A stretch of DNA of 56,894 nt from Myxococcales bacterium (GCA_013297655.1 JAAFHV010000024.1:1-56894), one strand, 5' to 3'; positions 32,807 through 41,228 are shown, counted from the first letter of the stretch. The notes: a model not told the origin generated them from the sequence alone. Numbers and translations are program-made.

Positions 32807-33892
32807 TCACATCTCCCGAACCAGCGCCGCCTCCACCATCACCCGGACCGCATCTCGACACGCTGCGCAATCATGCTCCTTCGCGCACGCCAGGTAGTCC
32901 CCACTCTCCGGCCCGTTCATCTCCGCCCCGCAGAGCGCCCTATACCTCTCCTCGCTGCCTCGGAGCGTATCCCGATGCCGCGTGTAGTGAGTCATCGCGG
33001 GCAGGCGGACGCGCGGTTCCTGAATGGTCCGCAGCCGCCCGTTGTCCGCGACCACGGCGAGGGTGAATCGCTTTCGCAGCGCGTCGCCCAGTTGCTCGCG
33101 GCCGTGCGCCTCCCGCCACACTCGCCATAGATCTCGCGCCTTTCCCGCGGTCACGGTCCAAAGCGTGAACCTCCCCGCGACGAAGAAGCCGTCGCGCTCG
33201 AAGGTGGTCTCGCCCACTGTGCGGTCGGCCTCTACCAAGAAGAAACGCTCGTGCCCATCGGCCGAACGGTGAAGCACTCCCAGCCACTTCGTCGCGTGTA
33301 CCTCGCCCTCCACCACGTTGCCACTCACGCGGACGCGCTCGTGAAGCTGCTCGTTGCCCGCGATCGTGAACGCTCCCGCCGTGCTCCTTCCCACCCGTAC
33401 GCGAAGCGGCGGCGCCTCGCGTGCGAGCGAGCGCGGTGCACGCGCCCGGACGTTTCGATACCTCTCGAGAACGGCCTGTTGAAACATCAGGCGTCCTTCC
33501 CTCACCCACGAAGCAAGCTTTCCCGCCTTCACCGCGAGCCGCACCTCTGCCTCGTCCACCTCCAGGAAGCGCGCCGCGTCGGCCACGGTGAGCACATGCA
33601 GGGCCTCCAGGCGGGCCAAGTCGCTCGCGGTTTTGCCCTTGCGCCAGATGATATCCGACATCGCGCGATAGGCAGGATTCGCTTGCACGGTCGCGGTTAC
33701 GAACCCGAGCGTCGGATGAATCGTGGAATCGAGGAACGGGTTCTCGTGGGAATACCCGAGCGAGATCAGGTCGTTCTCGGTCGTCGCCTCGCTCGCCGCG
33801 AGCTCCGTGAGCCGGTCGAGGAAGGCGCAGTCCGCGCTCTCCGGGTCGAGCGTCACGGTGTGCCCGCTCGCCGTCGTGTACAATCGTTCCAT
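32807..33892 (-). CDS. Hypothetical protein with a helix-turn-helix-like segment and Cys-rich end
   Basis: 361 residues from ATG 33892, where the natural-looking sequence MERLYTTASGHTVTLDPES begins; the longer frame to 34012 is Arg/Ser-rich and unlikely. Residues about 105-150 (ALHVLTVADAARFLEVDEAE) resemble a MerR/excisionase-type winged helix. The C-terminus carries CGAEMNGPESGDYLACAKEH followed by DCAACRD, a set of Cys residues suited to a small zinc site. No family recognised. As the first gene of the - strand run it could be a regulator of the downstream genes, but the 98-base gap to the EEP gene and the lack of known relatives leave this open. Confidence 0.6.
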   Translation of the reverse strand: MERLYTTASGHTVTLDPESADCAFLDRLTELAASEATTENDLISLGYSHENPFLDSTIHPTLGFVTATVQANPAYRAMSDIIWRKGKTASDLARLEALHVLTVADAARFLEVDEAEVRLAVKAGKLASWVREGRLMFQQAVLERYRNVRARAPRSLAREAPPLRVRVGRSTAGAFTIAGNEQLHERVRVSGNVVEGEVHATKWLGVLHRSADGHERFFLVEADRTVGETTFERDGFFVAGRFTLWTVTAGKARDLWRVWREAHGREQLGDALRKRFTLAVVADNGRLRTIQEPRVRLPAMTHYTRHRDTLRGSEERYRALCGAEMNGPESGDYLACAKEHDCAACRDAVRVMVEAALVREM

Positions 33893-34182
33893 CTGGAATC
33901 TCACTTCTCGGCTCGAGGATGCGGAAGCGTACGGGCCGACCGTACGCTCCGGGCGGTTTCCCGCGTTCGGAGCAAGCCAACGCCCTGCCACCGTGCCCTG
34001 TGCGCTCTGCACAAAACGCGAGTGATAGGAGCTGTCATGCCTCGGGTTCCTCGAGGTGAAGGAGGCGGACCACGAAGGTCCGACTCTTCTGGTTTAGCGC
34101 GCGAACGCGACGTGTCGAACGCGAACGCTCGTCGATGGCCGCGCGTCGTGAACACCGTTACCCTCGCCCCTGGAAGGTCTAC

Positions 34183-34530
34183 ATGGCGTCGAACGAGCTG
34201 AAGAATGGCATGCGGCCCGTGCACCCCGGTGAGGTGCTCAAGGCAGACTTCATGGAGCCTCTCGGGCTATCGGCGAACCGTCTCGCGGCGCTCCTCCAAG
34301 TGCCGGCGAACCGCGTCTCCACGATTGTCGCTGGAAAGCGCGATGTCACCGCCGACACCGCGCTCCGGCTCAGCGCCGTGCTCGGCGCGTCTGCACAGTT
34401 CTGGATGAACCTCCAAGTCTCGTTCGACCTCCGAACAGCAGAGATTGCCGCAGGCGCGGAGATCGCGAAGCTCGAGCGCTACGAGGCGGAGGGCAGCGCG
34501 GTCGCGCCGGAAGACGCGAGCTCGGATTAG
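34183..34530 (+). CDS. HigA-like XRE antitoxin, orphan
   Basis: 115 residues from ATG 34183, with GGAAGG 6 bases upstream; a longer frame starting at 34135 is Arg-rich and less likely. It has the HigA/VapI hallmark order: MRPVHPGEVLKADFMEPLG, an XRE helix-turn-helix (LSANRLAALLQVPANRVS), then ADTALRLSAVLGASAQFWMN. HigA proteins neutralise HigB mRNA-interferase toxins and repress their own operon. No HigB-like gene lies upstream, where it would be expected (only 290 bases to the divergent 361-residue gene), so it is an orphan antitoxin or a stand-alone regulator. It converges on the Panacea-domain gene. Confidence 0.85.
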   Translation: MASNELKNGMRPVHPGEVLKADFMEPLGLSANRLAALLQVPANRVSTIVAGKRDVTADTALRLSAVLGASAQFWMNLQVSFDLRTAEIAAGAEIAKLERYEAEGSAVAPEDASSD

Positions 34531-34560
34531 CGCACGGACACTGCCAAGCGCGATCAGCGG

Positions 34561-35202
34561 TCACGCATCTGCGGCAGGTCCCAAAATCCGCGTCACCGCC
34601 GCCGACATCTCCCGCAGCGATCCGAACGTCGGCACTGCCCCGCGATCCAACCGAAGGCTCGACGTCCCGAACAACCGGTCGGGAAACTCAACCCGCTCCC
34701 CCGCCCCGAACCGCGCCTTGAAATGGGCCCGCAGCCGCGACGCCGGAATCGGCACTCTACGAGCAGGCTCGGCAGTCGAAGCCCACGGCGCCTCGAACCG
34801 CGCCTCCTGACGAAGGCCCCGGCCGAGCAGCCTCCCGTAGACATTCAGCACGTCATCGATGCAGCTTCGCGCCCGCTCCGAGAACGCGCTCGCGGGCCCG
34901 AACGCTTCGAGGATCGGCTCCGCGTCGCGCTCTCCGTACGCAGCAAAGGTCGCTGGAGAAACGGGACCATGTGCCCACGCCTCGAACGCGATCACCCCGG
35001 TCTCCATCTCCAGCTCTTCGGCCAGCAGCGCGCCATAGCCATAGAAACACAGCGCCCCGACCTCCATGTGCGTCGCAGGAACCGCCCGACCCGCGCGGGC
35101 CAGACGAGCCATCACCCACGCCGCGAGCCCGAGGGCCGCCGACACGTTCACGTCTTGGCGATCCATCTCGCCCGAAGCCTCGTCTTCCCGCCGCACCAGC
35201 AT
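34561..35202 (-). CDS. Panacea-domain (SocA/DUF4065-like) antitoxin-type protein
   Basis: 213 residues from ATG 35202 (ATG 35166 is an alternative). Residues about 45-95 match the Panacea domain: MEVGALCFYGYGALLAEELE followed by FEAWAHGPVSPATFAAYG. Panacea proteins are known as antitoxins of many unrelated toxins and as the proteolytic adaptor SocA. The C-terminal ~100 residues are divergent. It starts 1 base after the stop of a lipoprotein gene, so the pair is transcribed together although they are unlikely partners. No small toxin-like gene is obvious next to it. Confidence 0.7.
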   Translation of the reverse strand: MLVRREDEASGEMDRQDVNVSAALGLAAWVMARLARAGRAVPATHMEVGALCFYGYGALLAEELEMETGVIAFEAWAHGPVSPATFAAYGERDAEPILEAFGPASAFSERARSCIDDVLNVYGRLLGRGLRQEARFEAPWASTAEPARRVPIPASRLRAHFKARFGAGERVEFPDRLFGTSSLRLDRGAVPTFGSLREMSAAVTRILGPAADA

Positions 35203-35203
35203 C

Positions 35204-35587
35204 TCACCGCGCCTCCCTCACCACGACCCCCGTCCGCTTATCCAAGCACTCCCGCCATCCCCGATAGCAGCCCCAATTCTCCGTCCCGCCATCGGGCAGC
35301 TCCGCCCCACGAAACGAAGTCCAGAAGAGACAGCAATCTTCCTCCTCGTCGTAGAAGAGGTCGTGGCGCTCGCGGTCGGCCGTCGCGCGCAGGAGCGCCT
35401 GTAGCTCGGGTCCACCGTCCACCTGCGGGGGCGGGTGGCTCGCGAGGCTGGCCTCGAAGTGCCGATTCGCCGTCTCCTTCCACGGCTTGCACACGTCCAC
35501 CGCACGCTTCCCGTGCTGCGGTCCGCGACACGACACCAGCGCGCCCCATACGGCCCACACTCCGACAAGAACGGCGAGCCTGCGCAT
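35204..35587 (-). CDS. Small lipoprotein, copy 1 of a duplicated family
   Basis: 127 residues from ATG 35587: MRRLAVLVGVWAVWGALVSC is a signal peptide with a lipobox (ALVSC), so the mature protein should be lipidated and membrane-anchored. The mature part has a conserved CKPWKETANRHFEASLASH helix, YDEEEDCCLFWTSFRGAELP and a final CYRGWRECLDKRTG, with several Cys likely to form disulphides. It is paralogous to the next upstream gene (35670-36056) and is the intact parent of the pseudogene at 37537-37880. Function unknown. Adjacent upstream bases are shared with the pseudogene copy, so its promoter region was copied too. Confidence 0.8.
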   Translation of the reverse strand: MRRLAVLVGVWAVWGALVSCRGPQHGKRAVDVCKPWKETANRHFEASLASHPPPQVDGGPELQALLRATADRERHDLFYDEEEDCCLFWTSFRGAELPDGGTENWGCYRGWRECLDKRTGVVVREAR

Positions 35588-35679
35588 CGCGCACAGCGTG
35601 CCCTCTCCTCCCCTCACGGGCAACCGCCGCGAGCCTGCGTCGGCGTCGCCCCAACGCCCCGCACATTCCTCAGTAGCGC
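35242..35679. repeat. Segmental duplication, parent copy (438 bp)
   Basis: This stretch (lipoprotein copy 1 plus the last bases of its paralogue) is found again, nearly identical, at 37537-37972. The second copy is 2 bases shorter because of a deletion in its coding part. Same orientation. A direct repeat by eye; identity not computed. Confidence 0.85.
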
Positions 35680-36056
35680 CGCTTCCTCACCAGCGCGCCG
35701 GTCGTCTTGTCGAGGCACTCGGTGCCGCCGCACATCGAACCGTCCCAACCAAGTACTCCGCCGTCCGCGACCTCGGCGCCGATGAAGTTGGCCTCGAACA
35801 AGCAGCAATCCCCGACGTCGTCGTACGTGAACGAGTAGCGCGAAGGGTCCCTCACCGCGCGATCGAGCACCGGCGGCACGAGCTCGCCGTCCGGAGCCGG
35901 CCCCTCGCGCGCGAGGGAGTCCGCGAAACGACGTTTGGCAAAGGCCTCCCACGGCTTGCACTCGTCCACCGCCTCCTTCGCATGCCGCGGCTCGCGACAG
36001 GCAATCACGGCGCTCACGATGGCCGCCACCGAGGAGAGAACGACGACCCTACGCAT
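35670..36056 (-). CDS. Small lipoprotein, paralogue of the 127-residue protein
   Basis: 128 residues. The signal peptide ends in a lipobox (MRRVVVLSSVAAIVSAVIAC). The mature part shares the same pattern as its neighbour: CKPWEAFAKRRFADSLAR, YDDVGDCCLFEANFIGAEV and CLDKTTGALVRKRRY. The doubled Cys (GDCC versus EDCC) and the ECLDK ending are conserved, while the middle has diverged, so this is an old tandem duplication. Function unknown; probably on the periplasmic face of a membrane. Confidence 0.78.
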   Translation of the reverse strand: MRRVVVLSSVAAIVSAVIACREPRHAKEAVDECKPWEAFAKRRFADSLAREGPAPDGELVPPVLDRAVRDPSRYSFTYDDVGDCCLFEANFIGAEVADGGVLGWDGSMCGGTECLDKTTGALVRKRRY

Positions 36057-36092
36057 CGCGCGAACCGTGCCCCACTGCGTGCCTTCGCCCTC

Positions 36093-37391
36093 TCAAGGCA
36101 CACACACCACGTGATACGCGCTCGTGAGAATCTTGTTCGTGCCCACCGGCACGTTCTCCACGAACCAAAAGTATCCGCCCGCAATAGGCACGAGCGGCGC
36201 GTTAAAGTGCTTGCCCGGCTGCGTAACCTCCAACGGCGTGCCGAGGTCCTGCATCCTCGCGTTGAGGCGCTGGAGCCGCATCGTGAACTTGGAGCCGTCG
36301 GTAGGGTCCACCGTCACGAGCGCGTCGACCTTCGGGCCGAATTGCAGCTCGCCAAAGGGCGGCGACGGGTTGTTGCGCTTGAAATCGCCTAGCTTGCGGC
36401 CCACCGCGTCGCCCGGAAGGTGCACCCAAAGCTCGTACAGCGCCGTGTTGCGCGCGGGGTCCGCGCACGGTAGCCGCACGATGTCGCGCACCGTCACCAG
36501 CGTGCTGCCCGCGCGACGCACGTTCCCGAAGGCGCACGGCTCGGTCGTATTCGGAATCCTGGCGATCGGCGTGGAGCTCTCGGTCATGCCGTCGGCGGCG
36601 AGCACCGTGTCGGTATCGCCGGCGGAGGTGAGGAAATGCTCCTTGCCGCCCTCTTGCCACTGCGAGACCGGCGCGGACAAGAGCCCAGTGCGCTGCCACA
36701 TCGCGCCGGGGCGCATCGTCCTTCGCCAGGCGTATGTGTTCGTGCCCTCGATGAGCTCCGCCCAGAGATAGGTCTCGGTCTCGCCCGCAGTCACGCCGAA
36801 CCACGACACCGACTTTCCCTCGACCGTCGTGTCGTAGCGCTCCACGTTGGTCGCCTGCGTCTCGAGGTCGTACCCGAAGATCGACGCCACCCCGCGCGAT
36901 TGACTGCCCGAGGTTCTCCCCGCCAACGACAGGCCGAGGGTGCTCCCGTGCCGAAACAGCGCCAGGTCGCCGCCGATGCCCGACCCAGGCAACGCAAGCG
37001 GTCCAATCGGGTAGGTCGTCAGCACGTTGAAGCGCTCGTCGAACCGCTTCACTGTCACTTCGTACTCCAACGAGGTGGCGGCGAACGTACCGTCGGTGAA
37101 CGACACGACCGCCCGCTCGGGCTTACTGCCGACCGAGAAAAGGCCCGTCACATCGATCGCCGGCCCATCGATTCGCATGTTCCCGTCGCACCCCAGCTTG
37201 TCCGGGCTCACCGGCACCGCCGGCCCCAACACGCGCGCATCCGGCCCCGCGTCCTTCGGCTTCGGCGGCAACGATGCATCGACCGAGGGCTCGGGCGTGC
37301 CCGCGTCAGCCTCCACCGGCGCCGGAGCAGGGTCCGAACCACACGCCACGAGACAAGCGACCATGGGCAGATAGCGACGAAGCTCGTTCAT
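36093..37391 (-). CDS. Lipoprotein of unknown function
   Basis: 432 residues. The signal peptide MNELRRYLPMVACLVAC ends in a lipobox; a Pro/Ala/Asp-rich linker (about 20-60) follows, typical of myxobacterial surface lipoproteins. The remainder is beta-rich, with repeats of aromatic-plus-Gly strands (for example VSWFGVTAGETETYLWAELI) that suggest a beta-propeller-like fold. No family recognised. The first ~30 bases of the gene and the 150 bases before it are repeated at 41229-41409, where the gene itself is lost. Confidence 0.75.
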   Translation of the reverse strand: MNELRRYLPMVACLVACGSDPAPAPVEADAGTPEPSVDASLPPKPKDAGPDARVLGPAVPVSPDKLGCDGNMRIDGPAIDVTGLFSVGSKPERAVVSFTDGTFAATSLEYEVTVKRFDERFNVLTTYPIGPLALPGSGIGGDLALFRHGSTLGLSLAGRTSGSQSRGVASIFGYDLETQATNVERYDTTVEGKSVSWFGVTAGETETYLWAELIEGTNTYAWRRTMRPGAMWQRTGLLSAPVSQWQEGGKEHFLTSAGDTDTVLAADGMTESSTPIARIPNTTEPCAFGNVRRAGSTLVTVRDIVRLPCADPARNTALYELWVHLPGDAVGRKLGDFKRNNPSPPFGELQFGPKVDALVTVDPTDGSKFTMRLQRLNARMQDLGTPLEVTQPGKHFNAPLVPIAGGYFWFVENVPVGTNKILTSAYHVVCVP

Positions 37392-37537
37392 AAGAAAACC
37401 TCAGTTCCGAAGAGAGGTATCGAGCGTGTCACACGGCCTCACGAATCGCGAGCAAGATTCGCGGCTTCGATCTGGGAAACGTCGTAAGCCGGCCCCCATC
37501 CGCGGCTTCCACGTCCACCGGAGGCTTCGCGCGCCGC
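37358..37537. repeat. 180-bp direct repeat, copy A
   Basis: From CGACCATGGGCAG to GCGCGCCGC this stretch matches 41229-41409 almost base for base. It contains the first codons (MNELRRYLPM) and the leader of the 432-residue lipoprotein gene on the - strand, and ends exactly where the 438-bp duplication (37537-37972) begins. Confidence 0.85.
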
Positions 37538-37880
37538 CAAGCACTCCCGTCATCCCCGATAACAGCCCCAATTCTCCGTCCCGCCATCGGGCAGCTCCGC
37601 CCCGCGAAACGAAGTCCAGAAGAGACAGCAATCTTCCTCCTCGTCGTAGAAGAGGTCGTGGCGCTCGCGGTCGGCCGTCGCGCGCAGGAGCGCCTGTAGC
37701 TCGGGTCCGGCGTCCACCTGCGGGTGCGGGTAGCTCGCGAGGCTGGCCTCGAAGCGCCGATTCGCGGTCTCCTTCCACGGCTTGCACGTCCACCGCACGC
37801 TTCCCGTGCTGCGGTCCGCGACACGACACCAGCGCGCCCCATACGGCTCCCACTCCGATAAGAACGGCGAGCCTGCGCAT
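37537..37880 (-). pseudogene. Inactivated copy of the 127-residue lipoprotein
   Basis: Compared with the parent at 35204-35587 this copy keeps the start (MRRLAVLIGVGAVWGALVSC) but has lost two bases near 37786, which breaks the frame before CKPWKETANRRF, and has a TGG-to-TGA change at 37550-37552 that ends the frame at CYRG. The last codons of the parent are missing because the duplication stops at 37537. Two independent lesions show that it is no longer functional. Confidence 0.88.
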
Positions 37881-37972
37881 CGCGCACAGCGTGCCTTCTC
37901 CTCCCTCGCGGGCAACCGGCGCGGGCCTCCCGTTGGCGTCGCCCCAACGCCCCACGGATTCCTCAGTAGCGC
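37537..37972. repeat. Segmental duplication, second copy (436 bp)
   Basis: Copy of 35242-35679 in the same orientation, including the intergenic bases up to the CTCAGTAGCGC stop region of the paralogous lipoprotein. It is 2 bases shorter than the parent. Immediately joined to the 180-bp repeat on its left side. Confidence 0.85.
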
Positions 37973-38232
37973 GCTCGTCGAGCGGCACCACCGCCGCAGG
38001 CAACGCCCGGTCGGCAGCGACGGCGCTGGCGGGTCCACGTCGCAGGACACCCGCGCGATGCTCCGCGGCGGCCGCATCTCCGAGTGGGAAAAGACGCGCA
38101 CGGACTGCAAACCCGGTTCGATCGCAACGGAGGCATTTGACGGCTCGAAATGCGCCTCCGAGAAAATCTCGCCTCCCCACGCAACCACCTCGACGTCGCC
38201 GCCGATAGGACGGGCTCGAAAGGTGGTGGGTC

Positions 38233-38382
38233 ATGAAGAAGGTCGCCCTCGTGCTCGGTGGCCACAACGCGACGCTCGTCTCCCATGCGTGGGCGCTCAT
38301 GGCGTGGGGCGGATGCGCTGCGACGCTTCTGGAATACGATGAAGTCGCTCACCTCTCCTGCCATCGTCGACTCGAACGGTAA
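38233..38382 (+). CDS. Possible small protein (49 residues)
   Basis: ATG at 38233 with AAGGTGG a few bases upstream; the product starts MKKVALVLGGHNATLVSHAW and ends in a basic tail 6 bases before the next lipoprotein gene. A short hydrophobic centre (AWALMAWGGCAATLL) could be a membrane segment. It may be a leader peptide of the lipoprotein gene or the remnant of a larger protein. No family recognised; listed with low confidence. Confidence 0.3.
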   Translation: MKKVALVLGGHNATLVSHAWALMAWGGCAATLLEYDEVAHLSCHRRLER

Positions 38383-38388
38383 GCCCCA

Positions 38389-39063
38389 ATGCTTCGACGA
38401 ACCGCGCTCCTTCTAATCGCATCTCTCCTGGTGGCGGCGTGCTCCCGCGCCGCCACGCACGAGACCGCAGACGCTGCCCCGGCGAGCCCGGCGATCCCTT
38501 CGGCGGCGGCGTCTTCTCCCGAGCCCCTCTCGGAGCCACCGGAGGGCATTTCTCCGGACGTATGGCAACGCGCGCACGAGCTCGCGAAGGTCGACATCGG
38601 CAAGGCCGGCTCGCTCCTCGTGCCCGCCTACGAGGAAGCTTGGCGCACGGCGTCGGCGGCCTTTAATCACATGGACATCGCGACGCATCGAAAGCGCGTC
38701 GCGATCATCGGCCCCAGCTTCAACGGCCAAAAATTCCGCTTCGGTATTGCCTACAAGGTCGATTGGGCCGCGCAGACCGACGGCGAATGGGCCTTCCTCG
38801 TCGACCCGCAGCGCCCGGGGAAGTACTGCCCTCCTTCGCGCGCCTTCGCGCATGGCCCCGCCATGATTCCCGCCGAAGGCAAGCTCGTCGTCCGCAGCGA
38901 AGCCGAAGCCCTGGCGCGCCTCGCCAAGGCCGATCCGACCATCAAGTTCGGTCGCGTGACGAGAATCACGAACAACGTGCTCGACACCGAGAGCAATCAC
39001 GCCATCAGCCTCCGCACCGGCGAGCCCATCCTCTCCGGAGGCGACCTCGATCCGTTTCGGTAA
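38389..39063 (+). CDS. Lipoprotein of unknown function
   Basis: 224 residues. Signal peptide with lipobox (LLLIASLLVAAC), followed by an Ala/Pro/Ser/Glu-rich linker to about residue 55. The folded part has conserved-looking blocks such as RVAIIGPSFNGQKFRFGIAY and a C-terminal SNHAISLRTGEPILSGGD. No family recognised. A strong hairpin lies 34 bases after the stop and probably ends the transcript. Confidence 0.75.
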   Translation: MLRRTALLLIASLLVAACSRAATHETADAAPASPAIPSAAASSPEPLSEPPEGISPDVWQRAHELAKVDIGKAGSLLVPAYEEAWRTASAAFNHMDIATHRKRVAIIGPSFNGQKFRFGIAYKVDWAAQTDGEWAFLVDPQRPGKYCPPSRAFAHGPAMIPAEGKLVVRSEAEALARLAKADPTIKFGRVTRITNNVLDTESNHAISLRTGEPILSGGDLDPFR

Positions 39064-39096
39064 CCGCGAGCGCCCTGCCCCGAGCGTCGTCGCCAC

Positions 39097-39133
39097 GCCA
39101 CCAGCGACTCTCTTCTCGCGAGTCGCTGGTGGC
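39097..39133 (+). terminator. Hairpin terminator-like structure
   Basis: GCCACCAGCGACTC and its exact complement GAGTCGCTGGTGGC form a 14-bp perfect stem with a 9-base loop, 34 bases after the lipoprotein stop. There is no T tract, so it may act as a weak or Rho-assisted terminator, or protect the mRNA end. Confidence 0.6.
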
Positions 39134-39401
39134 CAGCGGCACCACCGGCCCCGGCGTGTCGCTTCGGAGCACCGCCGGCTCTGACGGGTAGCCCTGGCGG
39201 CCCTGTCGGGCATCGCTGCGCGAACGCGAGCCCCGGCCAACGAAGCGCGCTAGACCGAAGCCGTGGACAGCAATCAGAAGTCGGACCGGGCCCTCTCCTT
39301 CATCCGCGACGCGCAAGTACCCCGCAACGCGGCCAGTCGTTCGGGATGCCCCTTGACGACTGAACCGATTTCGGTACAGGCCTAATGGCCCTCGCGAAGA
39401 A

Positions 39402-40065
39402 GCAACGGACCTCCTCGGGTTCGGAGATCCCGGCGAGCACCGCGCGCGCTCTCTCGACGCGCCCGACGACGGCGTGCGCTTCGACCTCGCGAGTCTCGTA
39501 GTCGGACCAATCCGCGGGAACCAGACGTACGGCGGCGTGCGAATCGAGCTCGTCGCGCACATCACGAACGCGCAAGTGCGCCTGCAGGTCGACATCGGCT
39601 TCGGCCCCCGAGGCAACCAATGTCGAATTCCCGGCGTTGCTCGACTTCCCCGCGCCTCGCCTTCGCGCCTACCCGCGAGAGACCGTCGTCGCCGAGAAGC
39701 TCGAAGCGATGGTGAAGCTCGGATTGGCCAATAGCCGCATGAAAGACTTCTACGACATCGCCGTACTCGCCAAGAGCTTCGACTTCGACGGCCCACTCCT
39801 CGCGACGGCGATCGGTGCGACGTTCACGAGACGGGAGACCGCACTGCCGACCACGCCGCCGGTCGCGCTCTCGGACGCGTTCACGACTGACACCTCGAAG
39901 CTGGCGCAGTGGTCCGGCTTCGTGCGCAAGGCAGGTATCCAAGAAGCCGGAAGCCTCGCGGATACGGTCGCCGCCGTGCGAGCGTTCGTCGAGGCACCGC
40001 TCGCTTCGGCGCGGAACGCGACTCTCGCGCCCGCGAGCTGGCGATCGGGCGGACCATGGACCTGA
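39402..40065 (+). pseudogene. AbiEii/AbiGii-family nucleotidyltransferase toxin, decayed
   Basis: From 39402 one frame reads ATDLLGFGDP and later DDGVRFDLASLVVGPIR and GGVRIELVAH, ending VRLQVDIGFG; near 39612 the frame must shift by one base to continue VEFPALLDFPAPRLRAYPRE and TVVAEKLEAMVKLGLANSRM to the stop at 40065. These blocks match the C-terminal two thirds of AbiEii toxins, which modify tRNA or other targets with a nucleotide. The N-terminal nucleotidyltransferase GS-x-D region and any AbiEi antitoxin gene are missing. Between the truncation and the frameshift it should be inactive; the 142-residue open part from 39637 may still be transcribed. Confidence 0.78.
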
Positions 40066-40314
40066 TGCCGGCAAGCCGCGAGCCCGCGGAGTAAGTTCGG
40101 CTCTCGCGTCAGCGCCCCATCTCCAGCACCAAGAGGTCACCTGAACCACGGTGCTCGCCGACCTCCTCGCTCTATCGCCCGAATCGTACGGCTGAAATAT
40201 TCAGGACATACGTTTCGTATCCTCCCATCGGCCTCGCGCACGTGGCGCTCCCACGCTGTCGGGCATGTCTCGCCGAACCCGTGACGTCCGGCCCACCGCG
40301 CTCATGCTCCACGT

Positions 40315-40908
40315 ATGCGCTCTCTCCACGACCGCCTGCGTATCGCCAAGCCGTGCACCGAAAACTGGGACGCGATGCCCGCGTCGGCCTCTGGGCGCTC
40401 GCGGCATTGCGCTTCGTGCGAGCACGAGGTGCACGATATTTCGGCGATGACACGCGCCGACGTCGAGACCCTCTTGGCCCGCTCCACCGCGCGCATCTGC
40501 GGCCGCTTCCGCACCCGGGGCGACGGAGCGGTCGTCGTCGCCGATGGCCACGTGCTGCCCGCCGTCGACCCGAAGCGCCGCCTCCCCATCCTCACCGCGC
40601 TCGCGTTCGGGCTCGCCGCGTGCACCACCTCGGCCGCCCCTTCGCCGCCCGAGCCCAGCCCCAGCGTCACCGTCGCCCCCTCCGCGAGCACGCCTGCCGC
40701 GCCTTCGTCCTCCACCGAATCGAGTGACGCCGGCCCCGTGCGCGACGCCGCGACGGAAGCCGCTGCCGACGCCGGCATCGCGAACGACGCCGGAGAAAAG
40801 CCGAAGCGCAAACCCGCGAAGCCCGCGCCGGCGATGGAGCCCACGGAAATGGGAATCTTCGTCCCGCACGGGCGAGAGCCAAGTAGGCCGGCGCGCGGCC
40901 CCAAGTGA
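40315..40908 (+). CDS. Small membrane-anchored protein with N-terminal Cys motif
   Basis: 197 residues. The N-terminus has a conserved pattern seen in other delta-proteobacterial and Bacteroidetes proteins: CTENWDAM, then RHCASCEHEVHDI, MTRADVETLL and ICGRF, a probable small metal- or iron-sulphur-binding domain facing the cytoplasm. A single hydrophobic segment (LPILTALAFGLAACTT, about 88-103) could be a membrane anchor, followed by a Pro/Ala/Ser-rich linker and a basic tail. Start at ATG 40315. Function unknown. Confidence 0.65.
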   Translation: MRSLHDRLRIAKPCTENWDAMPASASGRSRHCASCEHEVHDISAMTRADVETLLARSTARICGRFRTRGDGAVVVADGHVLPAVDPKRRLPILTALAFGLAACTTSAAPSPPEPSPSVTVAPSASTPAAPSSSTESSDAGPVRDAATEAAADAGIANDAGEKPKRKPAKPAPAMEPTEMGIFVPHGREPSRPARGPK

Positions 40909-40933
40909 AGTCCACACGCACCGCGGTACGCCG

Positions 40934-41212
40934 TCAGTGCCGCATCTCGAACAGCACCAAGAACGTCACGTGAACCACAGTGGCCACCACGAACATGGCG
41001 ACCCCCGCCGCGCTAAACCCCGCTCTGTCCGCGGTAACCGCCGCCCGCGAGCTCCCTCGCATCAGCGTGGCCACACGCCCACCGTGAATCTTCTTCGCGA
41101 TACGAAACGCGACGATACCGAGCGCCAACGCGAAGCACGGAGCGGCCACCGAAGCGACGATGAACGAGGTCGCCATCGTGGTCCCTGGAATGAACGGGGG
41201 CACCACGCTCAA
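40934..41212 (-). CDS. Small two-helix membrane protein
   Basis: 92 residues (ATG 41176 gives a shorter 80-residue form). Two hydrophobic segments, FIVASVAAPCFALALGIVAF and AGVAMFVVATVVHVTFLVLF, separated by a basic loop, suggest a small inner-membrane protein. A degraded copy of its last ~45 bases appears at about 40104-40150. No family recognised. Confidence 0.55.
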   Translation of the reverse strand: MSVVPPFIPGTTMATSFIVASVAAPCFALALGIVAFRIAKKIHGGRVATLMRGSSRAAVTADRAGFSAAGVAMFVVATVVHVTFLVLFEMRH

Positions 41213-41228
41213 TAGGAAGCACCGGCTA

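Noticed and set aside
39097-39133. Inverted repeat as a phage attachment site or transposon end
   Set aside because: No integrase or transposase is near and no second copy of the stem exists; a terminator downstream of a gene is the simpler reading.
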